NCBI GenBank assembly: GCA_019455065.1
Contig: JACFNC010000007.1
Span: forward strand, 62,001 to 126,000
Source of the DNA: Rhodospirillales bacterium
GTDB taxonomy: Bacteria; Pseudomonadota; Alphaproteobacteria; Rhodospirillales; Magnetospirillaceae
Direction of reading: 5' to 3'
DNA length: 64,000 nucleotides
Notes under the pieces: model-generated
What the model saw: the letters and a program-made list of their open reading frames with translations, nothing else
The model's database searches: none
Told to the model about the DNA's origin: nothing
Made by a program: the position numbers and the translations under genes
Shown: positions 25,919-34,078 of the stretch, one piece after another
Position numbering within the stretch: the stretch's first letter is position 1
How the letters are laid out: each line of letters starts with the position of its first letter

Positions 25919-26539
25919 TTAGTCCGCCGGTGTCGTGGGCGCAGGCTCTTTGGCGGCCTCGCCGGTCCCCTGGGTATCCGCCAGCCGGCGCAGTTGGCGG
26001 CGATTGCGCAGCCAGGTGAAGAGGCCGATCCCCGCGGCAATCGCCACGAACGCCCCGAGCGCGTGAAACTTGTATTCGCCCAGATAGCTTTCCAGGGCGT
26101 GGCCAAGGAAATAGCCGCCGAACGAAAACGAAGCCGCCCAGATGGTGGCGGCGATGAGGTTGAGGATCGCAAAGCGCAGCCGCGGCACGCCGCTGATCCC
26201 GATGACGAAGGGGCTGACGTTGCGGATTCCGTAGATGAAGCGGAACGACAGGATGAAGGCCGTTTCGTATCGGCGCAGAAGCCGAAACGCCCAGTCGATC
26301 CTGTGGCGCATGGTTGGCCAACGGTCGAGCAACGGCGTGCCGTATTTCCGTCCGATGTAATAGTAGAGTTGGTCGCCGCAGAAGCTGCCGATAAGGCCGC
26401 TCAGCATCACCAGCCAGGGGTTCATCAGCCCATGGCTGGCCAACACTCCGGAGACGATGACGACGGTTTCTCCTTCGAGGAAGGTCCAGGCGATGATGCC
26501 CAGGTACCCCCAGGTACTGAGAAACTCCTCGACGCCCAC
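25919..26539 (-). CDS. DedA-family membrane protein
   Basis: A protein of about 206 residues with the DedA/SNARE-associated core: LEGETVVIVSGVLASHG, GSFCGDQLYYYIGRKYG, and the characteristic arginines in FRFIYGIRNVSPFVIG. About five hydrophobic helices. Members transport or flip lipids such as undecaprenyl phosphate. GTG 26539 has an AGGAAAG site upstream; a TTG at 26560 is the alternative start. Confidence 0.87.
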   Translation of the reverse strand: MGVEEFLSTWGYLGIIAWTFLEGETVVIVSGVLASHGLMNPWLVMLSGLIGSFCGDQLYYYIGRKYGTPLLDRWPTMRHRIDWAFRLLRRYETAFILSFRFIYGIRNVSPFVIGISGVPRLRFAILNLIAATIWAASFSFGGYFLGHALESYLGEYKFHALGAFVAIAAGIGLFTWLRNRRQLRRLADTQGTGEAAKEPAPTTPAD

Positions 26540-26603
26540 CAGCTGTCTTTCCTGTCCCAACCGCCCGGCTCAATGTCCTGAAAGAAGCCGGTGCCGTCAA
26601 TCG

Positions 26604-27725
26604 TCAAATGACCGCCCTGGGTCCTTTCGGTCGGATGCGCGTCACATGTCCCATCTTGCGGCCGGGGCGGGCCTCGGTTTTCCCGTAGAGATGGAGTTTG
26701 GCGGCGGGGTCAAGGAGGATTTGGTGCCAATCTTCGAAGTCGTCGCCGATCAGGTTTCTCATCTCCGCATCCGAGTGACGCTCCGGCGAGCCCAACGGCA
26801 GGCCGCAAACCGCTCGCACGAATTGCTCGAACTGGTCGGTGACGCAAGCGTCGATTGTCCAGTGACCGGAATTGTGCGGCCGTGGGGCCATCTCGTTCAC
26901 CAGCAAGCCGCCCTCGCGGGTGACGAACATCTCGACCGCCAGCAATCCCACGAGATCGAGCGCCTCCGCGGCGCGGTGCGCGATGGCGACCGCCGCCTCG
27001 GCCAAGCGGGCGGGGATCGGGGCCGGGGCGATGGTGGTGTCGAGGATGTGGCGGACGTGCCGATTCTCCACCGGATCGAAACATGCCCATGCGCCATCGA
27101 GACCGCGCGCCACGATGACGGAGATTTCCATGGCGAAGTCGACGAATCCCTCGAGCACGCCGACGCTGGCACCCATCCGGCGCCATGCGTCGTCAATGTC
27201 GGTGTCGGCGGTGATCTTCACCTGGCCCTTGCCGTCATAGCCCAGCCGCGTGGTCTTCAGGATGCATGGGCGCCCGAAATCGGCCACCGCCTCGGCAAGG
27301 CCGGACGCACCGGTGATCTCGCGCCAGGGGGCGGTGGCGATGCCCAGGTCGTTGAAGAAGCGCTTCTCGTCCAGGCGATCCTGGGCGATGCGCAGGACGT
27401 TCCAGGACGGCCTGACGGGAACCCGCTGCGCCAGCAGGCGCACGCTCTCGTCGGGAACATTCTCGAACTCGAAGGTTACCACCTGCACCGCGTCGGCGAA
27501 AACGGCCAGCGCGACGGCGTCGTCATAGGCGGCGACGGTGGTGCGATCGGCCACCTGGGAGGCTGGCGAGTCGTCCTCGGGCGTGTAGATGTGGCAACGA
27601 TAGCCCAGGCGCGCGGCCGCAATAGCCGTCATACGCCCGAGTTGGCCGCCGCCGACGATGCCGATGGTGCTGCCCGGCGGCAGCGCCATGCGAGATGCGT
27701 CAGTGTTCAGGGGACGGCTCGTCAC
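26604..27725 (-). CDS. purK: N5-carboxyaminoimidazole ribonucleotide synthase
   Basis: A 373-residue ATP-grasp enzyme of purine synthesis that makes N5-CAIR from AIR, bicarbonate and ATP. The N-terminal [20 protein letters not shown] and the ATP-grasp segments [15 protein letters not shown] and [20 protein letters not shown] are typical, as is [15 protein letters not shown]. The start is GTG 27725, overlapping purE by 26 bases; the ATG at 27689 is possible. Co-transcribed with purE. Confidence 0.93.
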   Translation of the reverse strand: MTSRPLNTDASRMALPPGSTIGIVGGGQLGRMTAIAAARLGYRCHIYTPEDDSPASQVADRTTVAAYDDAVALAVFADAVQVVTFEFENVPDESVRLLAQRVPVRPSWNVLRIAQDRLDEKRFFNDLGIATAPWREITGASGLAEAVADFGRPCILKTTRLGYDGKGQVKITADTDIDDAWRRMGASVGVLEGFVDFAMEISVIVARGLDGAWACFDPVENRHVRHILDTTIAPAPIPARLAEAAVAIAHRAAEALDLVGLLAVEMFVTREGGLLVNEMAPRPHNSGHWTIDACVTDQFEQFVRAVCGLPLGSPERHSDAEMRNLIGDDFEDWHQILLDPAAKLHLYGKTEARPGRKMGHVTRIRPKGPRAVI

Positions 27726-28209
27726 GATCTTCAGGCTGCTCCTGCACGGCCGCGGTCTGGTTGGCGCGCCATTCGTCCAGTCGACGCGCCGTCTCGGGAT
27801 CGCCCAGGGCCACCACGGCGGCGGCCAGCAGGGCGGCGTTAACGGCCCCGGCGCGGCCGATGGCCAGGGTGCCGACGGGTATCCCGGCCGGCATCTGCAC
27901 GATCGACAACAGGCTGTCCATGCCTTTCAGCGCCTTGCTCTCGACCGGGACGCCGAATACCGGAAGCGGGGTCATCGCCGCCGCCATTCCCGGAAGATGG
28001 GCGGCGCCGCCGGCGCCCGCAACGATCACCTTGAGGCCGCGGTCGCGCGCCGTCGCTGCGTATTCATACAGCCGTTGCGGAGTGCGGTGAGCCGAAACGA
28101 TGCGGCATTCATGCGGGACGCGGAGCGTCGACAGCGTGCTCGCGGCGTGCTGCATGGTCGCCCAGTCGGACTGGCTGCCCATGATGATGCCGACGACGGC
28201 TTTTGCCAT
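27700..28209 (-). CDS. purE: N5-carboxyaminoimidazole ribonucleotide mutase
   Basis: A 169-residue class I PurE. It begins [18 protein letters not shown] and contains [13 protein letters not shown] and [20 protein letters not shown], the CAIR-binding loop. It converts N5-CAIR to CAIR in the step after PurK. Overlaps purK. Confidence 0.95.
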   Translation of the reverse strand: MAKAVVGIIMGSQSDWATMQHAASTLSTLRVPHECRIVSAHRTPQRLYEYAATARDRGLKVIVAGAGGAAHLPGMAAAMTPLPVFGVPVESKALKGMDSLLSIVQMPAGIPVGTLAIGRAGAVNAALLAAAVVALGDPETARRLDEWRANQTAAVQEQPEDRDEPSPEH

Positions 28210-28339
28210 GCTTTATCCCCGCGATTCTGCTGGCGGAAAGAAAGCCCGCCATTATAGGGATCGCGCGAGTCGGCGCAAGCGCGGCAAGCGGGTCTGAATT
28301 CGCCCGGGGGATCGGCTGACCTTTTCTGGGGCCGGGCCC

Positions 28340-28894
28340 TCATGCCTCGCCACGCAGCAGGGCGGCCGCTTCCGCCTCGACGTCCGCGAGATCCATGGAT
28401 TCCCAGGCACGATGCCGGTCCGCGGCATAGGCCAGCGCGTTGCGATGGTAGATCAGAGCGTTGACCACGTTGGCCAGCGACATGTCGGCGGTGCGCACGA
28501 CCTTGCCCGGCGTTCCCATGACGATCGAGTCCGGCGGGATCACCGTGTTCTCCCTGAGGAAGGAATGTCCGGCGACGATCGAGTTCTCGCCGATCACGCA
28601 GCCGTCCATGATCGTGACGCCGATGCCGATGAGACAGCGGTCGCCGATTGTGCACCCGTGCAGCGTGGTGTGATGTGTGACGGAACAGTGATCGCCGATC
28701 GTGACTCCGTGGTCGTAGCCGACATGGATCATCACGAAGTCCTGAATGTTCGAGCAACGGCCGATACGTACGGCGTTGCGCTCGGCGCGGATGACGGAAT
28801 ACGGCCACAGGCTGCTCTGGGGGCCGATGTCGACACGGCCGTACACAAGGGCGGTCGGATGGATGAAAGCCGGTCGGGCTTGCTGATCGGTCAT
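28340..28894 (-). CDS. Gamma-carbonic anhydrase family protein
   Basis: A 184-residue left-handed beta-helix protein with hexapeptide repeats (VTIGDHCSVTHHTTLHGCTI, DRCLIGIGVTIMDGCVIGEN). Zinc-binding histidines are plausible at H57, H74 and H79 region (MIHVGYDHG, VTHHTTLHG). Gamma-CA proteins hydrate CO2 or act as scaffolds. It starts 19 bases downstream of the TSUP gene, in an operon with the IclR regulator. Bicarbonate supply or removal would fit a carboxylase/decarboxylase locus. Confidence 0.88.
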   Translation of the reverse strand: MTDQQARPAFIHPTALVYGRVDIGPQSSLWPYSVIRAERNAVRIGRCSNIQDFVMIHVGYDHGVTIGDHCSVTHHTTLHGCTIGDRCLIGIGVTIMDGCVIGENSIVAGHSFLRENTVIPPDSIVMGTPGKVVRTADMSLANVVNALIYHRNALAYAADRHRAWESMDLADVEAEAAALLRGEA

Positions 28895-28912
28895 GATGTT
28901 TCCTTCGCGCGG

Positions 28913-29659
28913 TCAGAGGCCGCGATGGATGAGCGAGACCCCGGTCAGGGCAAGCATGACCAGGACCATCTTGCGAAAGGTTTCCTGCGGGATTCTATCG
29001 CGCAAAATCTGGCCCGCGGCGAGGCCCGCCAGCAGCGGTACCAGTCCCCATAGCGACAGCGCGACGTTGGTCCGCGTGTACAGGCCGAGGGCGCTCATGC
29101 TGTAGGCGAGGCTGCCGCTGCCGACCAGGAACATTACGTTGGTGGACAAGGCGAACTCGGTACGGTTGAGTTTCATGCCGACCAGCATTTGCACGGAGGG
29201 AAAGCTGTAGAACGAGGTGACGCCGCCGAAAACGCCGCTGAGCACCCCGCCGGCCGCCAGCACCAGCCCCCGGTGGCGGCGCGGCGGGGCGCTGCGCATG
29301 CCGATCCACTGCACCGCCACCAACACCTCGATGAATACGCCGATGGCGAGATTGAGAGTGGTCGGGTCCACGGTTCCGGCCGCGAGCGCCGCCACGGGGA
29401 TTGTCGCGCCGATCGGCAGGATGAGCGGCCAGACCTGCCGTAGAATTGGATAGGCCCGCCGGCACAGATACGCCTGGACGACGCTGGAGACCAGCACCGA
29501 CACCAGCGTCAGCGTGATGGCCACGGGTACCGGGAAAATTTGTGACAGCAGCGGCACCGTGACCAGCGGCAGGCCAAAGGAGATCACGCCCTTGACGAAG
29601 CCGCCGAGCAGGAACACCGCGGTCAGATACGCGAGTTCGACACCGCCCACGCCGAACAT
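28913..29659 (-). CDS. TSUP-family permease (TauE/SafE)
   Basis: A 248-residue protein with about eight transmembrane helices. Repeat motifs at the start (FLLGGFVKGVISFGLPLVTV) and middle (GGVLSGVFGGVTSFYSFPSV) identify the TauE/SafE sulfite/organic-anion exporter family. It lies 7 bases downstream of the IclR gene. The exported or imported anion is unknown. Confidence 0.87.
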   Translation of the reverse strand: MFGVGGVELAYLTAVFLLGGFVKGVISFGLPLVTVPLLSQIFPVPVAITLTLVSVLVSSVVQAYLCRRAYPILRQVWPLILPIGATIPVAALAAGTVDPTTLNLAIGVFIEVLVAVQWIGMRSAPPRRHRGLVLAAGGVLSGVFGGVTSFYSFPSVQMLVGMKLNRTEFALSTNVMFLVGSGSLAYSMSALGLYTRTNVALSLWGLVPLLAGLAAGQILRDRIPQETFRKMVLVMLALTGVSLIHRGL

Positions 29660-29666
29660 GGCGGGC

Positions 29667-30425
29667 TCAGAGCATCGAGGACAGCGCGCGCCGGCCGTCC
29701 TCCAGGGCGGGCAGCAGCTGTTCCACCATCTGCGCCGGCGTCATCCGCGCGGCCTGCAGGCTCACGCTCATGGCCAGCATCACCTGCCCACGCGGGTTGG
29801 CGACCGGCAGGGCGATTGACCGCAACCCGATCTCCAGTTCCTCGTCGCTGATGGCATAGCCGTCGACACGTGCTTTCATGATCTCTTGAAACAGTTCGTC
29901 GCGTTCGACCTTCGTCCTGGGCGTGAGTCGGCGGAATTCGCGATCGTGAAGGAATTGGCGGATGTCGGCGTCGGCCAGGCTGGCCAGCAGCACCCGGCCC
30001 ATCGCCGTGCAGTAGGCCGGCATGCGCGTTCCTACCCCCGTATTGGCGGAAATGATGCGACGGCTTGCCGAATGGGCCAGGAAAACCACCGAGGCGCCAT
30101 CAAGGATGGCGATCGACGCTACCTCCTGCGTGCGCTCGCCGATGCCGTCGAGGATCGGTTGCGCCAGCCGCGGCAAGGGTGTCGTCGCGAGGTAGGCATA
30201 GCCCAGCCGCAGCACCCGTGGGGCGAGCCAGAACAGCTTGCCGTCGCTCTCGGCATAACCCAGGCGAACAAGCGACAGCAGGTAGCGCCGCGCCGCCGCG
30301 CGGCTCAAGCCGGTGCGGCGGGCCACCTCGCTCAGGGTCATCCTCGAGTTGGTCCGGTCGAAGGACTCGATGACGAGCAACCCCTTTTCCAAAGCGCCGA
30401 CGAAATCGCGATCGCTCGCGGTCAT
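29667..30425 (-). CDS. IclR-family transcriptional regulator 1
   Basis: A 252-residue regulator. The N-terminal winged helix is seen in FVGALEKGLLVIESFDRTNS and LSEVARRTGLSRAAARRYLL; the effector domain includes MPAYCTAMGRVLLASL and GYAISDEELEIGLRSIALPV. This resembles the PcaR/PobR branch that controls aromatic-acid genes. ATG 30425. It is divergent from a UbiD-family gene, with two palindromes in between, so it very probably regulates that gene and itself. Confidence 0.9.
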   Translation of the reverse strand: MTASDRDFVGALEKGLLVIESFDRTNSRMTLSEVARRTGLSRAAARRYLLSLVRLGYAESDGKLFWLAPRVLRLGYAYLATTPLPRLAQPILDGIGERTQEVASIAILDGASVVFLAHSASRRIISANTGVGTRMPAYCTAMGRVLLASLADADIRQFLHDREFRRLTPRTKVERDELFQEIMKARVDGYAISDEELEIGLRSIALPVANPRGQVMLAMSVSLQAARMTPAQMVEQLLPALEDGRRALSSML

Positions 30426-30443
30426 GCTTCTCGTCCTACATGA

Positions 30444-30460
30444 TGTGCGGAATACGCACA
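30444..30460. promoter_or_regulatory. IclR-1 operator, site 1
   Basis: TGTGCGGAATACGCACA, with perfect 6-base arms and a 5-base centre. It lies 18 bases upstream of the regulator start codon. Confidence 0.65.
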
Positions 30461-30474
30461 AAGGAAATAGCCAA

Positions 30475-30480
30475 TTGACA
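30475..30480 (+). promoter_or_regulatory. -35 box for the UbiD-1 gene
   Basis: A consensus TTGACA lies between the two operators. The -10 is weak (TAGCCT after 18 bases at 30499), which would suit an activated or tightly regulated promoter. Confidence 0.4.
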
Positions 30481-30519
30481 AGAGTAAAGCGGCTATTCTA
30501 GCCTCATGTCAATAATCAA

Positions 30520-30536
30520 TGTTCGGAATGCGCACA
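30520..30536. promoter_or_regulatory. IclR-1 operator, site 2
   Basis: TGTTCGGAATGCGCACA differs from site 1 at two positions and lies 76 bases from it and 38 bases before the UbiD start, so two regulator dimers could bind this gap. Confidence 0.6.
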
Positions 30537-30574
30537 ACAAGGCGGGGCGCGGAGCCCCGGAATGCGAGGGGCAA

Positions 30575-32002
30575 ATGGCGACACCAAAGGATCTGAGGAG
30601 TTTTCTCGAAGCCATCGAAGCGTCGGGCGACTTGGTAACCGTCACCGACGAGATCGACTGGGACCAGGAACTGTCGGGCATCGGCCGGCTGGCGTGCGAG
30701 CGCAACGGGCCCGCCTTCATGTTCACCAACGTCAAGGATTACGCTCCCGACTGGCGGGTGACGACCAACCCCATCGCCACATGGCGGCGCATGGCCGTGG
30801 CCCTCGGCCTGCCCGCCGATACGCCGGTGCGCGAACTCTACGCCGTCTATGCCGAGCGCGAGCAGAACTCGATCCCGCCGCTGCTGGTCAACGACGCGCC
30901 CTGCAAGGAGGTCGTGATCCCCGCCGACAAAGTCGATCTGTTCGACTTGCCGGTGCCGATGGTCCATGACGGCGACGGCGGCCGTTATCTCGGCACCTGG
31001 GACCTGGTGGTGTCGAAGGACGCCGACACCGGCTGGGTCAACTGGGGCATGTACCGCTTCATGGTGCATAACGAGCGCTACCTGACCGGCTATCCCCGCC
31101 CCACCAGTCACCTCGGCAAGATGCTGCTCGAGGGCTACGTGCCGAGCGACAAACCCATGCCGATCGCCATCGTGATCGGCGCCGACGTTCCCAGCCATCT
31201 CGCCGCCGCGGCGACTTTTCAACTGAACGGCGACGAGGCCAATCTCGCCGGCGGACTCGGCGAGCGGGCGGTCGAACTGGTCAAGTGCGAGACGTCCGAT
31301 CTCTACGTCCCGGCCAATGCCGAAATCGTCATCGAGGCCGAGGTGCTGCCCAACGGCATCGCCCAGGAGGGGCCCTACGGGGAATACCCCGGCTATCGCA
31401 GCGGCGAGATGGGCGACGCGCTGTGCGCGCGGGTGACCGCGATCACCCACCGCCGCGATCCCATCCACACCCTCGATACCACCGGCTTCATGGATTCGAG
31501 CGCCACCACGACTTCGATCTCCGGTGCCATCGCCATCCGGCGGCGGCTCGAGAAGCACGGCGTGCCGGTGGTCGACGTCTACGTTCCGCCCGAGGGCGGC
31601 GTCCATCTCGCCATCGTTTCGGTAAGCCGCGGCGGCGCCGCGGTGGCGAAGAAGGTGGTCGAGGTGCTGACGGCGCGGCGCGCCCTGATGTCGAAGATCA
31701 TCGTCGTCGACGACGACGTCGACGTCTTCAACATTCCGCAGGTGCTGCACGCCTTCGCCACCAAATGCCATCCCGAGCGGGGCACCCACATCCACACCTA
31801 CACCGGGCGCGCCAACGCCCTGACGCCGGCCTACAGCCAGCAGGAGCGGGCGGCCCGCCTCGGCGCCAGCGTCGCCTTCGACGTGACGTGGCCGCCGGAA
31901 TGGCCGCGCGAGGTGACCCCCGTTAGGGCCACCCTCGATCAGATGTATACGAAGGACGTGCAGGACCGGGTCCTGGCACGCTGGAAAGCGCTAGGGCTGT
32001 GA
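30575..32002 (+). CDS. UbiD-family (de)carboxylase 1
   Basis: A 475-residue UbiD-family enzyme, which uses prenylated FMN to decarboxylate or carboxylate aromatic or alpha,beta-unsaturated acids. Conserved segments are PPLLVNDAPCKEVV, GWVNWGMYRFMVHNERYL, and the catalytic-loop EGPYGEYPGYR with both conserved glutamates. The start ATG 30575 has a GAGGGG site; the in-frame upstream start at 30506 would run through operator 2 and is rejected. No ubiX-type prenyltransferase is in the window, so the cofactor must be made elsewhere. Substrate unknown. Confidence 0.9.
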   Translation: MATPKDLRSFLEAIEASGDLVTVTDEIDWDQELSGIGRLACERNGPAFMFTNVKDYAPDWRVTTNPIATWRRMAVALGLPADTPVRELYAVYAEREQNSIPPLLVNDAPCKEVVIPADKVDLFDLPVPMVHDGDGGRYLGTWDLVVSKDADTGWVNWGMYRFMVHNERYLTGYPRPTSHLGKMLLEGYVPSDKPMPIAIVIGADVPSHLAAAATFQLNGDEANLAGGLGERAVELVKCETSDLYVPANAEIVIEAEVLPNGIAQEGPYGEYPGYRSGEMGDALCARVTAITHRRDPIHTLDTTGFMDSSATTTSISGAIAIRRRLEKHGVPVVDVYVPPEGGVHLAIVSVSRGGAAVAKKVVEVLTARRALMSKIIVVDDDVDVFNIPQVLHAFATKCHPERGTHIHTYTGRANALTPAYSQQERAARLGASVAFDVTWPPEWPREVTPVRATLDQMYTKDVQDRVLARWKALGL

Positions 32003-32018
32003 GGCGGGAGAGCAAGAA

Positions 32019-32318
32019 ATGACAAAGGAATACGAAACCTTCGTGCGCGATCGGGCTCATGTGGTGAGCGGTCGCGAGGTGGTCCTGACGCTGCGCGACC
32101 TGACCCCCGGCCGCAAGAAGTACCGCGGGCTCAACGTGCGCGCCGTGGTGTCGCAGCCGCCGCGGCCGGGCGAGCCGCTGCTCTGGCTGCGCTCGGTCGT
32201 CGGGGTGCGGGAAAAGACACCGTGCAGCGTGCGTATCGTCGAGGACTTGCCCGACGTCTTCGAAGGCCGGCCCTATACGGACTTCTTCGCCGCCATGGCA
32301 AGGGCCGAGCGGCGATAG
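32019..32318 (+). CDS. Small protein downstream of UbiD-1, unknown
   Basis: A 99-residue soluble protein that follows the UbiD gene by 16 bases with a GGGAGAG ribosome site. It is rich in arginine and beta-prone (GREVVLTLRDLTPGRKKYRG, LLWLRSVVGVREKTPCSVRI). Many non-oxidative aromatic decarboxylases have small accessory subunits, and this could be one, but the sequence does not look like the known VdcD-type zinc-ribbon subunit. Function not assigned. Confidence 0.7.
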   Translation: MTKEYETFVRDRAHVVSGREVVLTLRDLTPGRKKYRGLNVRAVVSQPPRPGEPLLWLRSVVGVREKTPCSVRIVEDLPDVFEGRPYTDFFAAMARAERR

Positions 32319-32323
32319 TCAAT

Positions 32324-32350
32324 AGGGCCCTCGCGTGAGCGGGGGCCCTT
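32324..32350 (+). terminator. Hairpin after the UbiD-1 operon
   Basis: AGGGCCCTCGC-GTGA-GCGGGGGCCCTT, a GC-rich stem 5 bases after the stop codon of the small gene. Confidence 0.6.
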
Positions 32351-32369
32351 GCCGAAAGTCGATGTGATG

Positions 32370-32396
32370 AAGCCCCCCGCGACCGTGGGGGGCTTT
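32370..32396. terminator. Bidirectional terminator between convergent operons
   Basis: AAGCCCCCC-GCGACCGT-GGGGGGCTTT forms a 9-bp stem with A and T flanks, between the convergent UbiD-1 and UbiD-2 operons. Confidence 0.8.
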
Positions 32397-32409
32397 GTCG
32401 TGTCGGCGA

Positions 32410-33867
32410 TCAGTCTTCGCGCAGCATCTTCGAGCCGAAGAAGATCTTGGGCAGGGCGCGGACGATATCGAGGGAATCGGCGGCCGCGAAATCCTCGAGG
32501 CGAAGGTGGGTGTTGTGCGGGCGTATGCGCTCGAGGGCGGCGTGCGCCTCGGCGTCGGCCGGCGGCGGGCGGGTGGCGTCGATCATGATCTTCGAGCCGA
32601 AGCGCTGCCACAGATTGGTTCCCGGCGCCCCGAGTTCGGTCAGGCAGGCGTCCATGGCATGGTTATGGGTGCCCGGGATGATGACCACGTCGCGCGCCGG
32701 GTCGACGCGGGTGTTGATGGCCCAAAGCAATTCCGCCGGATTGAAGATGTCGACGTCGGGGTCGACGGCGATGGCGACCTTGGGGTGCTGGTATTCCGAA
32801 GACAGCGCCGCCATCAGCAGGGTCTTCGCCTCGCCGTAGGCGCGCGGAGTCATCTGCACCACGACGCCGAACACCCCTGGAAGCACCATCACGTTGTGCA
32901 GGTTCGGTCCGCCGCCGACGTCCTTGAGGCGGCGGTAGATGGCGGCGCTCATCGGTACCTTGTGGAAGACGCAGCCCTCCATCTCCGAGCCGTTCTGGAG
33001 ATTCTTGAAGATGGCATCACGTCGCGTGGTCATGCAGGTGTATTCGACCACCGGGTTCTTGCCGGTACCGGTGACGTAGTAGTCCTGGAACTCCGAGAAC
33101 GGCCCCTCCTCCTCTCGGTAGTGCGGGGGGATGTAGCCCTCGAGAACGACCTCGGCGTCGGCTGGAACCTCGAGGTCCACGGTCTCGCACTTCACCAGAC
33201 GCACCGCTTCCCCGAGATAGCCGCCGGCGATTTCGAACTCGTCGAGGCCGTATGCGGCGGTGGTTGCCGCGGCGGCGTAGTAGAGCGGGTGGTGGCCGAT
33301 GAAGATGGCCACCGGCATCGGCTCGTTGCGCGCCTGGTACTTCGCGTAGTTCTTCCAGCTGTGGCGCGGGTAAAGCAGGATGCCGGACTTGTCCGGCCCC
33401 TTGATTTGCAGGCGGTGGAAGCTGACGTTGCGCTGGCCGGTGTCGGGGTCCTTGCTGACCACGAGGCCCGATCCGATCACCGGGCCGGCGTCCTGGCGCC
33501 CGGCGACGTGCACCGGCAAGTGCGTGAGGTCGAACTCGCCGCGCTTGAAAATCCGGTCCTTGACCGGTGCGTCATTCACCATCACCGGCGGAACCAATGT
33601 CCCCATGCGACGCGCCACCATGGGAACCAGTTCGTCCTCCGTGGTGCCGAAGGCGAGGGCCGCGTGGCGAACGTTGGCCGGCGCCTGCCCGAGCGAGCGC
33701 CAGCCGTGCGGCAGGTTTTCGAAGAGCAGGGCCTTCTCGCGCGACTGATACAGCAGCGAGCCCATCTGCGTCAGGGGATCGACCGGCTTGTCTATCCGGA
33801 CGAGTTCGCCGGCTTCTTTCAGCGTGGCGATCCAGCTGCGCATGTCCTTGGGCTGGGATGTGGTCAT
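32410..33867 (-). CDS. UbiD-family (de)carboxylase 2
   Basis: A 485-residue UbiD-family enzyme only distantly similar to the one at 30575. It begins DMRSWIATLKEAGELVRIDK, contains PPVMVNDAPVKDRIFK, VSFHRLQIKGPDKSGILLYP, and the catalytic-loop EEEGPFSEFQDYYVT with the conserved Glu pair. ATG 33867 has a GAGAGGAG ribosome site. It is divergent from a phenylacetate-CoA-ligase-like gene under matched promoters and operators. UbiD relatives of this sort include the phthaloyl-CoA and isophthaloyl-CoA decarboxylases, but the substrate here is unknown. Confidence 0.9.
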   Translation of the reverse strand: MTTSQPKDMRSWIATLKEAGELVRIDKPVDPLTQMGSLLYQSREKALLFENLPHGWRSLGQAPANVRHAALAFGTTEDELVPMVARRMGTLVPPVMVNDAPVKDRIFKRGEFDLTHLPVHVAGRQDAGPVIGSGLVVSKDPDTGQRNVSFHRLQIKGPDKSGILLYPRHSWKNYAKYQARNEPMPVAIFIGHHPLYYAAAATTAAYGLDEFEIAGGYLGEAVRLVKCETVDLEVPADAEVVLEGYIPPHYREEEGPFSEFQDYYVTGTGKNPVVEYTCMTTRRDAIFKNLQNGSEMEGCVFHKVPMSAAIYRRLKDVGGGPNLHNVMVLPGVFGVVVQMTPRAYGEAKTLLMAALSSEYQHPKVAIAVDPDVDIFNPAELLWAINTRVDPARDVVIIPGTHNHAMDACLTELGAPGTNLWQRFGSKIMIDATRPPPADAEAHAALERIRPHNTHLRLEDFAAADSLDIVRALPKIFFGSKMLRED

Positions 33868-33923
33868 GTGGCGCGGTCTCCTCTCCGAGGGCGGGCATTC
33901 ACCCAGCCCGGGTTCCATACAAC

Positions 33924-33971
33924 GGAATGGCGTTCTACAAAGAATTATCATCAGGCTTTTCGCCGCGTCAA
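33924..33971 (-). promoter_or_regulatory. UbiD-2 promoter with regulon operator
   Basis: On the minus strand, TTGACG (33971-33966), 16 bases, GATAAT (33949-33944), 7 bases, then the 13-mer AGAACGCCATTCC (33936-33924) at the expected start of transcription. The operator belongs to the set described for the second IclR regulator. Confidence 0.65.
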
Positions 33972-34014
33972 TCGGACTTCACGACAAGCCTTTGCCGATT
34001 TCACCAAAAGGCGG

Positions 34015-34062
34015 TTGACGCCGGGAAAGGCCGACAGGTACTTTTACACAGAACGCGGTTCT
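34015..34062 (+). promoter_or_regulatory. CoA-ligase promoter with regulon operator
   Basis: TTGACG (34015-34020), 18 bases, TACTTT (34039-34044), 5 bases, then AGAACGCGGTTCT (34050-34062), with complementary 5-base arms. The start codon follows 16 bases later. Confidence 0.65.
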
Positions 34063-34078
34063 ATCCAGAAGAACGAGT

